Assembly: GCA_003132905.1 (NCBI GenBank)
Contig: PKZC01000063.1
Span: forward strand, 48,369 to 70,277
DNA from: Bryobacterales bacterium
GTDB lineage: Bacteria > Acidobacteriota > Terriglobia > Bryobacterales > Bryobacteraceae
Direction: 5' to 3'
DNA: 21,909 nt
Shown: one piece after another, positions 9,378 to 17,189 of the stretch
Position numbering within the stretch: position 1 is the first letter of the stretch
Layout: each line of letters begins with the position of its first letter
Position numbers and translations under genes: made by a program
The notes under the pieces: generated by a model
Told to the model about the DNA's origin: nothing
Seen by the model: only the letters and a program-made list of their open reading frames with translations
The model's database searches: none

Positions 9378-9403
9378 ATTACTCGCAGATTACCGCAAGT
9401 AAT
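9378..9403. promoter_or_regulatory. Dyad symmetric element upstream of the transglutaminase operon
   Basis: Arms ATTACTCGC and GCAAGTAAT are inverted repeats of nine bases with one mismatch, separated by eight bases. The centre lies about 85 bases upstream of the ATG at 9304. This is a plausible operator for the operon, but no matching regulator gene is in the window. Confidence 0.35.
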
Positions 9404-9445
9404 GGGCCACAGCCAAGATGAGTTCCGGAAGTTATGATGCGAGAC

Positions 9446-9489
9446 ATTTGGTCGGCGGGGAGATTCGAACTCCGGACGTCCTGGTCCAG
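9446..9489 (-). repeat. Degenerate 3' fragment of tRNA-Pro (left att-like repeat)
   Basis: These 44 bases match the 3' part of the intact tRNA-Pro gene (17094-17139) in the same orientation. Shared are the CCA end with three further flanking bases, the T-arm (AGATTCGAACTCCGGAC on the plus strand) and part of the anticodon arm (TCCTGGTCC). Two bases of the acceptor stem are missing, one variable-region base differs, and similarity stops after about 9489, so this cannot be a working tRNA. It sits where the left-over 3' end is expected after integration into the tRNA gene. Confidence 0.75.
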
Positions 9490-9517
9490 AATCGAGAACT
9501 TGCGGATAATCCACAGC

Positions 9518-9640
9518 TTAGCCGTAGTCAGACCACGCGCTTGCCTGAGTTGACGCATCACTAACGGTCCGCACAATTTCCACATTCGGTCCCGGCGCGA
9601 TCCCTGTCGGTATCTGAACGTTGATCTTCTGCAGGCCGAT
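9518..9640 (-). pseudogene. Fragment of a TIGR03437-like (Solibacter-type) C-terminal domain
   Basis: On the minus strand this stretch reads ETIGLQKINVQIPTG followed by IAPGPNVEIVRTV and ends at TAA (9520-9518). GLxxINVQIPxG with a following PG is the hallmark C-terminal pattern of the TIGR03437 domain found in secreted proteins of Solibacter-like bacteria. The frame continues upstream to about 9720 without looking like the rest of such a protein, and no start fits. It is probably the torn-off end of a secreted protein gene. Confidence 0.55.
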
Positions 9641-9744
9641 CGTTTCGCCCGGTCTCGTCGACATCTCTGGTGCAAGCTCAAGCCACCGATGAGATCGGTC
9701 GGCTCCGCGTCGTTGAGTGATTGCAAATGGAGTCAGGCTGCGAG

Positions 9745-11646
9745 TGCAGCGTTCCTAAGCTCGGCATCGTCGTTTTGCCCATCTCAGATGTCTTCCGCGC
9801 AGTTCGAGGCTAAGGCCTGGAGCAATCCGTAAGGCGTTCATACAATGGCTGCGAGGCGCCGAAACGGAACTGGACCGCACCATCATTGAGGCCATTAAAG
9901 ATCCGCTGGTCCACCTGGTTCGAAACTCCTGCGACCACGGCATCGAGGAGCCCGCGGCCCGCGCTCGCGCAGGCAAGCCTCCAGAGGGCCGGCTGACTCT
10001 TCGCGCCTATCACGAAGGCGGCCAGGTCAACATCGAAATCGGCGATGACGGCGGCGGGATCGACGTCGCGCGAGTTAAGCAAAAGGCGATCGAGAAAGGG
10101 CTCCTGCGTCCCGAACAAGTCGAAAAGCTGAGCGATCGCGAGGTGCTGCACCTGATTTTCAAACCGGGGCTCTCGACCGCCGAAACCGTGACCAACCTAT
10201 CGGGCCGCGGGGTGGGCATGGACGTCGTGAAATCCCACATTGAGAAGATCGGTGGTGTGGTCGACGTGTTCAGTCGGCCCGGCGAAGGCACCACCGTCAA
10301 GATCAAGATTCCGCTGACGCTCGCCATCATACCGGGCCTAGTAATCACGAGCGGCGGCGAACGGTTCGTGATTCCCCAGGTCGGCCTGCTCGAGCTCCTT
10401 CGCCTGGAAGGGGATTCGTCGGATAAACGCATCGAGTATGTGCAGGGTACGCCGGTATATCGCCGGCGCGGAAGCCTCTTACCCATTGCCTACCTCAATC
10501 AAGTGCTGGGGCTGAAACCGGCCGGCCAAGCCGAGGCGGTCAGCATCGTAGTCCTGCAAGCGGAAGACCGGCAATTCGGCCTGGTTGTCGACGGTATCAA
10601 CGACACTCAGGAAATTGTGGTCAAGCCTTTAGGCAAGCAGTTGAAGGGACTCTCCTTCTACGCCGGTGCGACGATCATGGGCGATGGCCGCGTGGCCCTG
10701 ATCCTCGATGTGCTCGGTATTGGCCAGCGCTCCGGGGTGTTGGGAGAAGGTCAGGAGCAGGCGCGGGCGGCGGGCGAACAGAAGACGCGATCGGAGACCG
10801 AGCTTCAAAGGCTGCTCCTTTTCCGGACCGGTTCCTTCGAGCGGCTGGCCGTTCCGTTATCTCTGGTGGCCAGGCTCGAGGAGTTCCCGCAATCGGCCAT
10901 CGAGCATGCGGGCGGGGGGCAGGTGGTCCAATACCGCAATCGGATCCTCCCGCTGGTCTCATTGCGGGCCGTTCTCGAACCGGGCGCGCCGGACCCGGAG
11001 CAGGCGCCCGATCCCGTGCAGGTGGTTGTTTTCAACGATGGCGACCACAAGTGTGGGTATTGTAGTCGACCAGATCCTGGATGTGGCCGAAGAGGCGGTG
11101 ACCGTGCGGAAGAAGTCCAACCGCAAAGGTCTCCTCGGCGAGGCCGTGGTGGGCAAGCGAGTCACGGATTTCATGGATCTCAACTATGTGATTCACTCGA
11201 CCACTGAGAATTGGTTTCAGGGAACGGGACGCGCGAACAACAAGAGCATTCTGGTCGCCGAAGCCTCGGCGTTTTCCCGCAGCCTGATCCGGAGCGGCCT
11301 GGACATGGCCGGTTACCACGTCTTTGAAGCTGCAAATTTGGGGGAAGCGGTTCGAGTCTTGGAGCAGAACCCAGTGGACGTGGTGGTTGCGGCGCTGGAT
11401 CTTCCGCCCGGAGGAACCTCCGCCCTGCTAGCGGCTATGCGCCGGCGGCCGGAGTGGGAGAAAATTCCGGTCCTGGCACTGGTCGATTCGGCCGAAGAAG
11501 TTCAGGCAACAGACTTTCCGAAACGCGGGCTCCAGGACTGCCAGGCGAAATTCGACGGAGCCGCCATGCTCGAATCCGTGGCCCGGCTGGCTTCCGCGCT
11601 GGCGTCCACGGAGGCTGAGCCGGTTTATGCGGGACCGGAGAAATAA
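9745..11646 (+). pseudogene. cheA: CheA-type hybrid histidine kinase, 5'-truncated and frameshifted
   Basis: Remnant of a chemotaxis histidine kinase that would phosphorylate the CheY and CheB encoded downstream. Recognisable parts in order are: a dimerisation-domain tail (LPISDVF at about 9775), the ATPase domain with N box (HLVRNSCDHGIE, about 9915-9950), G1 (IGDDGGGID) and G2 (SGRGVGMDVV, about 10200), a first CheW-like domain (about 10290-10710), a second (about 10800-11215), and a receiver domain (about 11245-11640). The Hpt domain with the phosphorylated His is missing. One frame change lies near 9810. A second lies near 11052, where one extra base (or two missing) separates VVFNDGDHK from VGIVVDQILDV. 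The receiver is degenerate: the acidic pair is AE and the phosphoacceptor Asp is Ala (VAALDLPPGG). The start coordinate is approximate. Confidence 0.85.
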
Positions 11647-11649
11647 CTT

Positions 11650-12125
11650 ATGACAACAGACATGCCGCTCAAATCCGAAATCGCGCGAACCAGCACGCAG
11701 TTCGCCACCTTCTTCGTCGCCGACCTGTTTTTTGGCGTGGACGTTCTACGCGTGCAGGAAGTGTTGAGCTTTCAGCAGATGACCGGCGTGCCCCGCGCCC
11801 CAGAGGTGGTGGAGGGCCTGATCAATTTGCGCGGCCAGATCGTGATCGCCATTGACATGCGGCGCAGGCTGGGGCTGCCGCCACGCGCAGGCGACGCGCC
11901 GCCGATGAATATGGTAGTCCGCACCGCGGACAGCGCGGTCAGCCTGCTGGTCGACGGGATTGGCGACGTACTCGACGTGGATCCGGGCACGTACGAACGG
12001 CCTCCGGAAACCTCGACGCGGCCGCGCGAGATCTGATTCGCGGCGTTTACAAGTTCGAAGACCGCTTGCTACTGGTTCTCGATGCGGAGCGCACCGTGGA
12101 TCTGGCGGGCGCAAAAGCGGCATAA
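11650..12125 (+). pseudogene. cheW: CheW-like coupling protein with a frameshift
   Basis: CheW would link receptor and kinase. The first 121 codons or so encode a normal CheW fold (FFGVDVLRVQEVL, then EVVEGLINLRGQIVIAIDMR). At about 12010-12014 one base appears to be missing: the original frame ends in PPETSTRPREI and a stop at 12036, while the frame one base back continues PPET-LDAAARDLIRGV, YKFEDRLLLVLD and stops at 12125, which is the expected CheW C-terminus. The restored protein would be about 158 residues, a normal CheW length. As it stands the product lacks the last beta strands and is unlikely to fold. The ATG at 11650 follows the cheA stop by three bases. Confidence 0.85.
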
Positions 12126-12234
12126 CTCAGGGCAGGCGTGTAAACGAACGTGCTGTTGCCGCAGCGAGAGGGTGAGGGAACCCCCAGCGCCGTACTCGGG
12201 TTGATCTTAATCGAAATTCAAAAGGAGAAAGAAA

Positions 12235-14223
12235 ATGGAAAAACGATCCAACACCGGCCAGCGAGTTCTGTCCGGCCGAAATCCGTCCAAAGGCGCCGCA
12301 GTCCTGGACCGTCCAATAGATGAGCGGACCAAGCAAGTGAACGATTTGCTTCAGGAGGAAATACTCCGGCTCGTGGACGCATCGCGCGAAGGCCGGCTGA
12401 GCGAGCGTGGAAGGGTGGAACGGTTCGAAGGGAGCGACCGCAAACTAATTGAGGGCGTCAACCAGATGCTCGATGCGATCCTGCTGCCGATCGGCGAAGG
12501 CAATCGTATCCTGGCGCAGATCAGCACGGGAAAGATCGACGAGCAGATCGTGCAAACCTACAAAGGCGACCACGAAAAGATGAAGCTGGCGGTTAACAAC
12601 GTCGCGGTGGTGCTGCAAGCGCTTCAGAAGGAATTGGGCCGGCTGACCGAGGCATCGCGCGAAGGCTTGCTGAACGAGCGCGGCAAAGCGGAGCAGTTTC
12701 AGGGCGCGTACGCGGGCATCGTAAAGGGCGTCAACGAAATGCTGGACGCCATCCTGCTACCGATTGGGGAAGGCAACCGCATTCTGGCCCAAATCTCCAA
12801 CGGCAAAATCGATGAGCAGATCGCGCAAACCTACAAAGGCGACCACGAAAAGATGAAGCTGGCGGTTAACAACGTCGCCATGGTGCTGCAAGCGCTTCAG
12901 AAAGAGTTAGGAAAGCTAACCGAGGCATCGCGCGAAGGCCTGCTGACCGAGCGCGGCAAACCGGAGCAATTTCAGGGCGTGTACGCGGGCATCGTAAAGG
13001 GCGTCAACGAAATGCTGGACGCCATCCTGCTGCCGATTGGGGAAGGCAACCGCATTCTGGCACTGGTCTGGGGAGGCAACCTTCGCGAGAAGGTGGAGAT
13101 CGCCTGCAAAGGCGACCACGAGAAGATGAAACTGGCCGTAAACGGCGTTCATGACTGGCTCAGCGATCTCATTGCCTACGTCACGAAGATCGCCAACGGC
13201 GATATGACAGCATCGGCCGCCAAAGCCTCCGATAAGGACCAGATTCACGAGTGGCTGGTGCTGTTGAAAAATAGCATTAACGCGCTCGTGGTCGACACCG
13301 GCCTGCTGGCCCAGGCGGCCGCGGATGGCCGGGTGGGCGTACGGGCCGACGGCGCGAAACACCAGGGTGCTTACCGTGCCATCGTCGAGGGCGTCAACTA
13401 GACACTCGAGGCGGTAGTCCAGCCATTGAAGGTCACGGCCCAAAACGCGACGGCGCTGGCCGCCGCCTCCGAAGAGCTAACCGCAGTTAGCCAGCAGATG
13501 GCGGGCAATGCCGAGGAGACCGCGACGCAGGCCAATGTTGTGTCGGCGGCAAGCGAAGAGGTCTCAAAGAACGTGGCCTCGGTCGCATCCGCCTCCGAGG
13601 AGATGCAGGCCTCGATCCGGGAGATCGCCAAGAACGTGAACGAGTCGGCCCGGGTAGCTAAGAATGCCGTCAGCGCGGCGCACTTGACCAATGAAACGGT
13701 GAAAAAGTTGGGCGAGTCCAGCCAGGAGATTGGCAATGTGGTCAAGGTGATTACTTCGATCGCGCAGCAGACCAACCTGCTGGCGCTGAACGCAACCATC
13801 GAGGCGGCCCGCGCGGGTGAAGCAGGCAAGGGCTTTGCGGTGGTGGCGAACGAGGTGAAGGAACTCGCCAAGCAGACTGCCAAGGCCACCGAGGAGATCG
13901 GCCAGAAGATCGAGGCCATTCAGGGAGACGCCAAAGGGGCCGTCAAGGCGATTGAAGAGATCGGCACCATCATCAACCAGATCAACGACATCTCCAACAG
14001 CATCGCCTCGGCGGTCGAGGAACAGACCGTCACTACCAACGAAATCGGCCGCAGCGTGACCGAAGCTTCGCAGGGGGTCAATGACATCGCTAAGAACATC
14101 GGCGGAGTGGCCGTCGCCGCGAAGAATACTACCCAAGGCGCCAACGATACGCAGAAGGCATCGCAGGAGTTGAGCCAGATGGCGGCCCGCCTCCAAGCAG
14201 TCGTTTCCAAGTTCACGTTCTGA
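12235..14223 (+). pseudogene. Soluble poly-HAMP methyl-accepting chemotaxis protein interrupted by in-frame TAG
   Basis: A cytoplasmic receptor with no signal peptide or transmembrane segment. Residues about 45-345 consist of tandem HAMP-like units (three of 91 residues plus a diverged further part), each with L-x-E-A-S-R-E-G-x-L and LDAILLPIGEGNRILA. The C-terminal signalling domain has the CheA/CheW-binding tip [19 protein letters not shown] (about 13767-13823) and a coiled coil on each side. A TAG at 13399-13401 splits it between VEGVN and [11 protein letters not shown] in the same frame on both sides, so a single base change such as CAG to TAG explains it. The upstream part alone would be 388 residues without a signalling domain. 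The start has a strong Shine-Dalgarno (AAAAGGAGAAAG). The downstream part could only be made by readthrough or internal initiation. Confidence 0.88.
12370..13188 (+). repeat. Three tandem 273-bp units encoding HAMP-like modules
   Basis: Units begin at 12370, 12643 and 12916 with exact 273-base (91-residue) spacing. Units 1 and 2 encode nearly the same protein through the whole period, and the start of unit 3 is also nearly identical. Unit 3 diverges after NRILAL but regains KGDHEKMKLAV. High similarity at the DNA level indicates recent duplication or gene conversion. Confidence 0.9.
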
Positions 14224-14238
14224 CCGGACCGACTGTTC

Positions 14239-14270
14239 GCCCGGCGGCAGCTGCCAACCATCCGCCGGGC
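14239..14270 (+). other. Perfect 9-bp stem-loop between receptor gene and cheY
   Basis: GCCCGGCGG and CCGCCGGGC form a perfect nine-pair GC stem with a 14-base loop, placed between the receptor stop (14223) and the cheY ribosome-binding site. No T-run follows, so it is not a canonical intrinsic terminator. It may instead be an mRNA-stabilising or processing hairpin that sets cheY expression. Confidence 0.5.
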
Positions 14271-14290
14271 CCCATGAAGGAGGAAAGCCG

Positions 14291-14674
14291 ATGAGCAAAG
14301 CATTAGTTGTGGACGATTCAAGAGCAGTTCGAATGATCCTCTCCAAGATCTTAAAGGAACTGGGCTATGAAGTCCGCGAGGCCGCGAATGGCAGGGAGGC
14401 ACTGGCCGTAATGGAAGTCGAGAAAACGGCGGTGACGCTGGTTCTGGCGGACTGGAACATGCCTGAGATCAACGGTCTGGATCTGCTGAAGCGGCTGCGC
14501 CAGAAACCCGAACTCGCCTCGTTGGTGGTGATTATGGTCACCACGGAAGCCGATCTGGATCAGATGGTGACAGCCCTCGAAGCGGGTGCCAACGAGTACG
14601 TGATGAAGCCCTTCACCAAAGACATCCTCGTCGAGAAACTCGAACTCGTGGGAATCCATCCTGAGTATCAGTAA
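14291..14674 (+). CDS. cheY: CheY-type single-domain response regulator
   Basis: A 127-residue stand-alone receiver. All active-site residues are present: Asp8/Asp9 (VVDDSRAVR), phosphoacceptor Asp54 (LADWNMPEINGLDLL), Thr84/Thr85 (MVTTEA) and Lys106 (VMKPFTK). There is no output domain, as in CheY. It would carry the signal from CheA to a motor or other target, with CheX as the likely phosphatase. It has a strong Shine-Dalgarno (AAGGAGGAAAG) six bases before ATG. The stop is followed directly by the cheB ATG. It is one of three undamaged genes in the block, though its kinase partner is broken. Confidence 0.93.
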   Translation: MSKALVVDDSRAVRMILSKILKELGYEVREAANGREALAVMEVEKTAVTLVLADWNMPEINGLDLLKRLRQKPELASLVVIMVTTEADLDQMVTALEAGANEYVMKPFTKDILVEKLELVGIHPEYQ

Positions 14675-15773
14675 ATGGCCGCGCTGAACAAGCGGTTGCT
14701 CCACCCAGGGGAACGGATACGCGTGCTCGTGGTGGACGATTCGGTGGTTATCCGCCGCCTGGTCACTCATGCCCTGGAGGAGGATCCTGAACTCGAGGTG
14801 GTGGGGGCGGCGGCAAACGGCTTAATCGCACTCCAACGGATCCCACAGTTGAGCCCTGAAGTCCTCACGCTGGACATCGAGATGCCGGAGATGGATGGTC
14901 TCGAGACGCTGCGTCGGGTTCGGCGCGAGTTTGCCCACTTGCGGGTCATCATGTTCAGTACTCTGACGGAGCGCGGCGCGGCGATTACTTTGGAGGCCTT
15001 GACGCTGGGGGCTGACGACTACGTAGCAAAAGCCTCGAACGCGGGTTCGCTCGATCGTTCGATGGCCCGCTTACGGGAAGATCTTATCCCGAAGATCAAA
15101 CAATTCTTCCACCAGCCGGGACAAACCCCCGTCGTGGCTCGGCTTGTACCGGCGTACGTCCCTACGCGCTTATCGAACCTAAAGGTGCGGGCCCCAAGTA
15201 GTTGTGATCGGCGTGTCCACGGGAGGGCCGAACGCACTGGGCGCGATTCTGCCGGCCCTGCCCGCCTGGTTCCCATTGCCAATCCTTCTGGTGCAGCACA
15301 TGCCACCTTTATTTACCCGTTTTCTTGCCGAGCGGCTCAACTCCACCTGCCGGCTGCCCGTCGCCGAGGCGGCCCAGGACGACGCCGTCGAGCCGGGCAA
15401 GATCCTGATTGCGCCCGGAGATTTCCATTTGAAGGTCGCCACGAGCGGCCATAAAGTGCGAGTGTGTCTCGATCAGGCGCCGCAGCAGAATTCCTGCCGT
15501 CCCGCCGTCGATGCGCTGTTCACTTCGATCGCTGAGGTGTATGGAGGCGCGGCAATCGCCATCATTCTGACCGGCATGGGGCAGGATGGCTTGCGGGGCG
15601 CGGAAATTCTAAAGGCGCGCGGGGCTAGCGTTATCGCGCAGGATGAGGCTTCGAGCGTCGTTTGGGGAATGCCCGGCGCCGTCGTGAAGGCAGGTGTCGC
15701 AGACCGCGTGCTGCCCCTCGACCAAGTGGTGCCGGAGGTTCTGCGCATTGCGGACGGTCCTAAGGAGCACTGA
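14675..15773 (+). pseudogene. cheB: CheB protein-glutamate methylesterase with a frameshift between domains
   Basis: CheB removes methyl groups from receptors and deamidates glutamines. The N-terminal receiver is complete: Asp21/Asp22, phosphoacceptor Asp67 (LTLDIEMPEMDG), Lys119 (YVAKA). The methylesterase domain is also complete but lies one frame further on: GVSTGGP carries the nucleophile Ser, VQHMPPLF the His and TGMGQDG the Asp. The frame changes at about 15190-15197 in a G/C run, between VRAP and QVVVIGVSTGG, by one extra or two missing bases. As read, the first part ends at 15454 in nonsense. An independent methylesterase fragment could start from an internal codon near 15204. The stop at 15773 abuts the cheR start. 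Confidence 0.87.
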
Positions 15774-16607
15774 ATGGCGATCGAAACCTCAATTGCGGAA
15801 ATCAAACCCGAGAACTACAAGTTCCTTCAGGAGCAGGTATATTCGCTAGCGGGCATCGTCCTCGAACAGGACAAGCACTACCTGTTCGAAAGCCGTCTCG
15901 CGCCCATCGTCAGCCAACTCGGCCTCGGCTCGATCAACGATTTGTGCGCGCTCATTCAGGCCACCAGTGAGACCGCGGTCAGCCGCCAGGTGGTCGAAGC
16001 GATGACCACCAACGAAACCTACTTTTTTCGCGATCCCGCCCATTATGACGCGATCCGGACCGTCTTATTGCCCGGGCTGAAAGAGGAACGCCGCAGTACA
16101 AAAAAGATGCGGTTCTGGTCGGCTGCTTCATCCACCGGGCAAGAAGCCTACAGCCTGGCCATGCTGCTGCTCGAGAACGGGTTGATTGACTGGAACATTC
16201 AAATCCTGGGCACCGACTTTTCCTCGCTGGTGCTTGAACGCGCCCGTTCCGGCAAGTACCAGCAAATTGAGGTCAACCGGGGGCTGCCGGCCACCCTGCT
16301 GGTGAAGTATTTCCGCCGTTCCGGCGTGGACTGGCAGGTGAGTGAAGCGGTACGGAAGATGGCTAATTTTGAAACTATTGACCTGCGCGAGAGCATGCGC
16401 GCGCTGGGGCCCTTCGACCTGGTTTTTTGCCGCAACGTCATGATCTATTTCGACGCCGAAACAAAAAGTAAGATCCTGAAAGAACTTCACAGCACTTTAT
16501 TTCGAGGCGGCTGGCTGCTGCTGGGCGGTGTCGAAACGGCGTTCGGCGTCGAGGAATGGTTTGAAAAAAAGATTGTAGGAACCGCAACCGTCTACGTCGC
16601 CCGCTAA
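15774..16607 (+). CDS. cheR: CheR chemotaxis protein methyltransferase
   Basis: A 277-residue S-adenosylmethionine-dependent methyltransferase that methylates receptor glutamates. The N-terminal helical domain (about 10-80) leads into TTNETYFFRD, a CheR hallmark. The SAM-binding motif is SAASSTGQEAYSLAM (about 116-130), and FCRNVMIYFD lies in the catalytic half. Length is normal. The ATG directly follows the TGA of cheB, indicating coupled translation. The gene is intact although the neighbouring receptor, kinase and methylesterase genes are broken, so its substrate may now be a receptor encoded elsewhere, or it may simply not have been hit yet. Confidence 0.94.
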   Translation: MAIETSIAEIKPENYKFLQEQVYSLAGIVLEQDKHYLFESRLAPIVSQLGLGSINDLCALIQATSETAVSRQVVEAMTTNETYFFRDPAHYDAIRTVLLPGLKEERRSTKKMRFWSAASSTGQEAYSLAMLLLENGLIDWNIQILGTDFSSLVLERARSGKYQQIEVNRGLPATLLVKYFRRSGVDWQVSEAVRKMANFETIDLRESMRALGPFDLVFCRNVMIYFDAETKSKILKELHSTLFRGGWLLLGGVETAFGVEEWFEKKIVGTATVYVAR

Positions 16608-16617
16608 AAGGACACCT

Positions 16618-17088
16618 ATGCCAATCGAAGCGACTATCAACATACGGCCCAGCGAACTGGCGCAGATCGTGCAGTCCGTGTTCGAGACCATGCTGAGCCT
16701 CGAGGTCGGGGAATGCGAGACACCCTGGTTTCCGGAGGACAACCGCTTGACATCCGCCGTTCACCTTGCGGGCGATTGGAGCGGAGCGCTGCTTCTCGAG
16801 TGCAACCACAGCCAGGCCTGCCACTTCGCCGGACGCTACCTCTCCATCGAGACGCCAGCCTCGGTCGATGACGTGGTGCGCGACGTTCTGGGCGAACTGG
16901 CCAACATGATCGGAGGGAACATGAAATGCGCGATGATTCCGGGGATACATCTTTCCATGCCCAGTGTGGTCGACGGCAGTGAGTACCACCTGCGCGTCCG
17001 CGGAACCGAGGTCCGGGACCGCCTTTCCTTCCATTGCTCGGAGGGCTACTTTTGGGTCACTGTACTGGCCACCAAACCGTCAACGTGA
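16618..17088 (+). CDS. cheX: CheX-like CheY-P phosphatase
   Basis: A 156-residue protein of the CheC/CheX/FliY phosphatase family. The catalytic motif E-x2-N is visible once, as Glu93 and Asn96 (VLGELANMIGGNMK), as expected for CheX; CheC usually has two. It would dephosphorylate CheY-P. It begins ten bases after the cheR stop with an AAGGA Shine-Dalgarno and is the last gene of the cluster. Its stop lies only eight bases before the 3' end of the tRNA-Pro gene on the other strand, so the cluster ends at the tRNA boundary. Other members of the CheX-like fold without phosphatase activity are the main alternative. Confidence 0.85.
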   Translation: MPIEATINIRPSELAQIVQSVFETMLSLEVGECETPWFPEDNRLTSAVHLAGDWSGALLLECNHSQACHFAGRYLSIETPASVDDVVRDVLGELANMIGGNMKCAMIPGIHLSMPSVVDGSEYHLRVRGTEVRDRLSFHCSEGYFWVTVLATKPST

Positions 17089-17093
17089 AACAG

Positions 17094-17139
17094 ATTTGGT
17101 CGGGGCGCGGAGATTCGAACTCCGGACCTCCTGGTCCCG
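17094..17139 (-). repeat. Right att-like repeat within tRNA-Pro 3' end
   Basis: This is the intact counterpart of the fragment at 9446-9489. It covers three flanking bases, the CCA end, acceptor 3' strand, T-arm and part of the anticodon arm of tRNA-Pro. The two copies are direct repeats about 7.65 kb apart and enclose the chemotaxis cluster. Confidence 0.7.
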
Positions 17140-17173
17140 AACCAGGCGCTCTACCAGGCTGAGCCACGCCCCG
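17097..17173 (-). tRNA. tRNA-Pro (anticodon CGG)
   Basis: A 77-base cloverleaf with encoded CCA. The acceptor stem CGGGGCG pairs with CGCCCCG with A73. The D-arm contains GGCTCAGCCTGGTAGAGC, the anticodon stem CCTGG/CCAGG encloses loop TTCGGGA (anticodon CGG), and the T-arm is CGGAG-TTCGAAT-CTCCG. The C1-G72 pair is typical of tRNA-Pro. It is complete and likely functional, with its own upstream extended -10 element. Confidence 0.96.
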
Positions 17174-17189
17174 CGGTGAATACGAGCTT

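Larger units (their letters stand above)
9305..9744. other. Gene-poor junction between the transglutaminase operon and the chemotaxis block
   Basis: No intact gene is visible here. The stretch holds the upstream region of the transglutaminase operon with a dyad (9378-9403), a degenerate 3' fragment of tRNA-Pro (9446-9489), a minus-strand fragment of a TIGR03437-like domain (9518 to about 9640) and, from about 9660 on, plus-strand sequence that begins to resemble CheA in broken frames. It reads as a scar where unrelated pieces were joined. Start-to-stop frames in it, such as one of 115 codons on the minus strand (9379-9726), do not resemble proteins. Confidence 0.6.
9490..17093. mobile_element. 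Putative remnant of an integrated island carrying chemotaxis genes
   Basis: The block is bounded on the left by a partial tRNA-Pro 3' copy and on the right by the complete tRNA-Pro gene, both in the same orientation. For a tRNA gene whose 3' end points left, integration at the 3' end leaves exactly this arrangement. The contents are one plus-strand chemotaxis cluster in which four of seven genes are broken. No integrase or transposase gene is visible, so the block would be a decayed remnant or would have been moved by an enzyme encoded elsewhere. A chance tRNA fragment next to a native, decaying cluster remains possible. Confidence 0.5.

Noticed and set aside
9446..9520. A second complete tRNA gene
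   Set aside because: Only the 3' part matches; the acceptor stem lacks two bases and no D-arm or matching 5' strand is found.
9379..9726. Minus-strand 115-codon frame over the junction
   Set aside because: It runs through the tRNA fragment and does not use the frame that encodes the TIGR03437 pattern; no ribosome-binding site.
12370..13188. Periodic repeats as a CRISPR or satellite array
   Set aside because: The 273-bp period is in frame and encodes HAMP-like modules.
13399..13401. TAG as a recoded amino acid (pyrrolysine)
   Set aside because: It falls in a linker, is seen once, and no recoding signal or reason for a special residue is visible; a point mutation is simpler.
13564..14346. 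Minus-strand open frame of 260 codons opposite the receptor signalling domain
   Set aside because: It mirrors the heptad-rich, GC-biased coding strand and has no family pattern; the plus strand carries a clear MCP domain.
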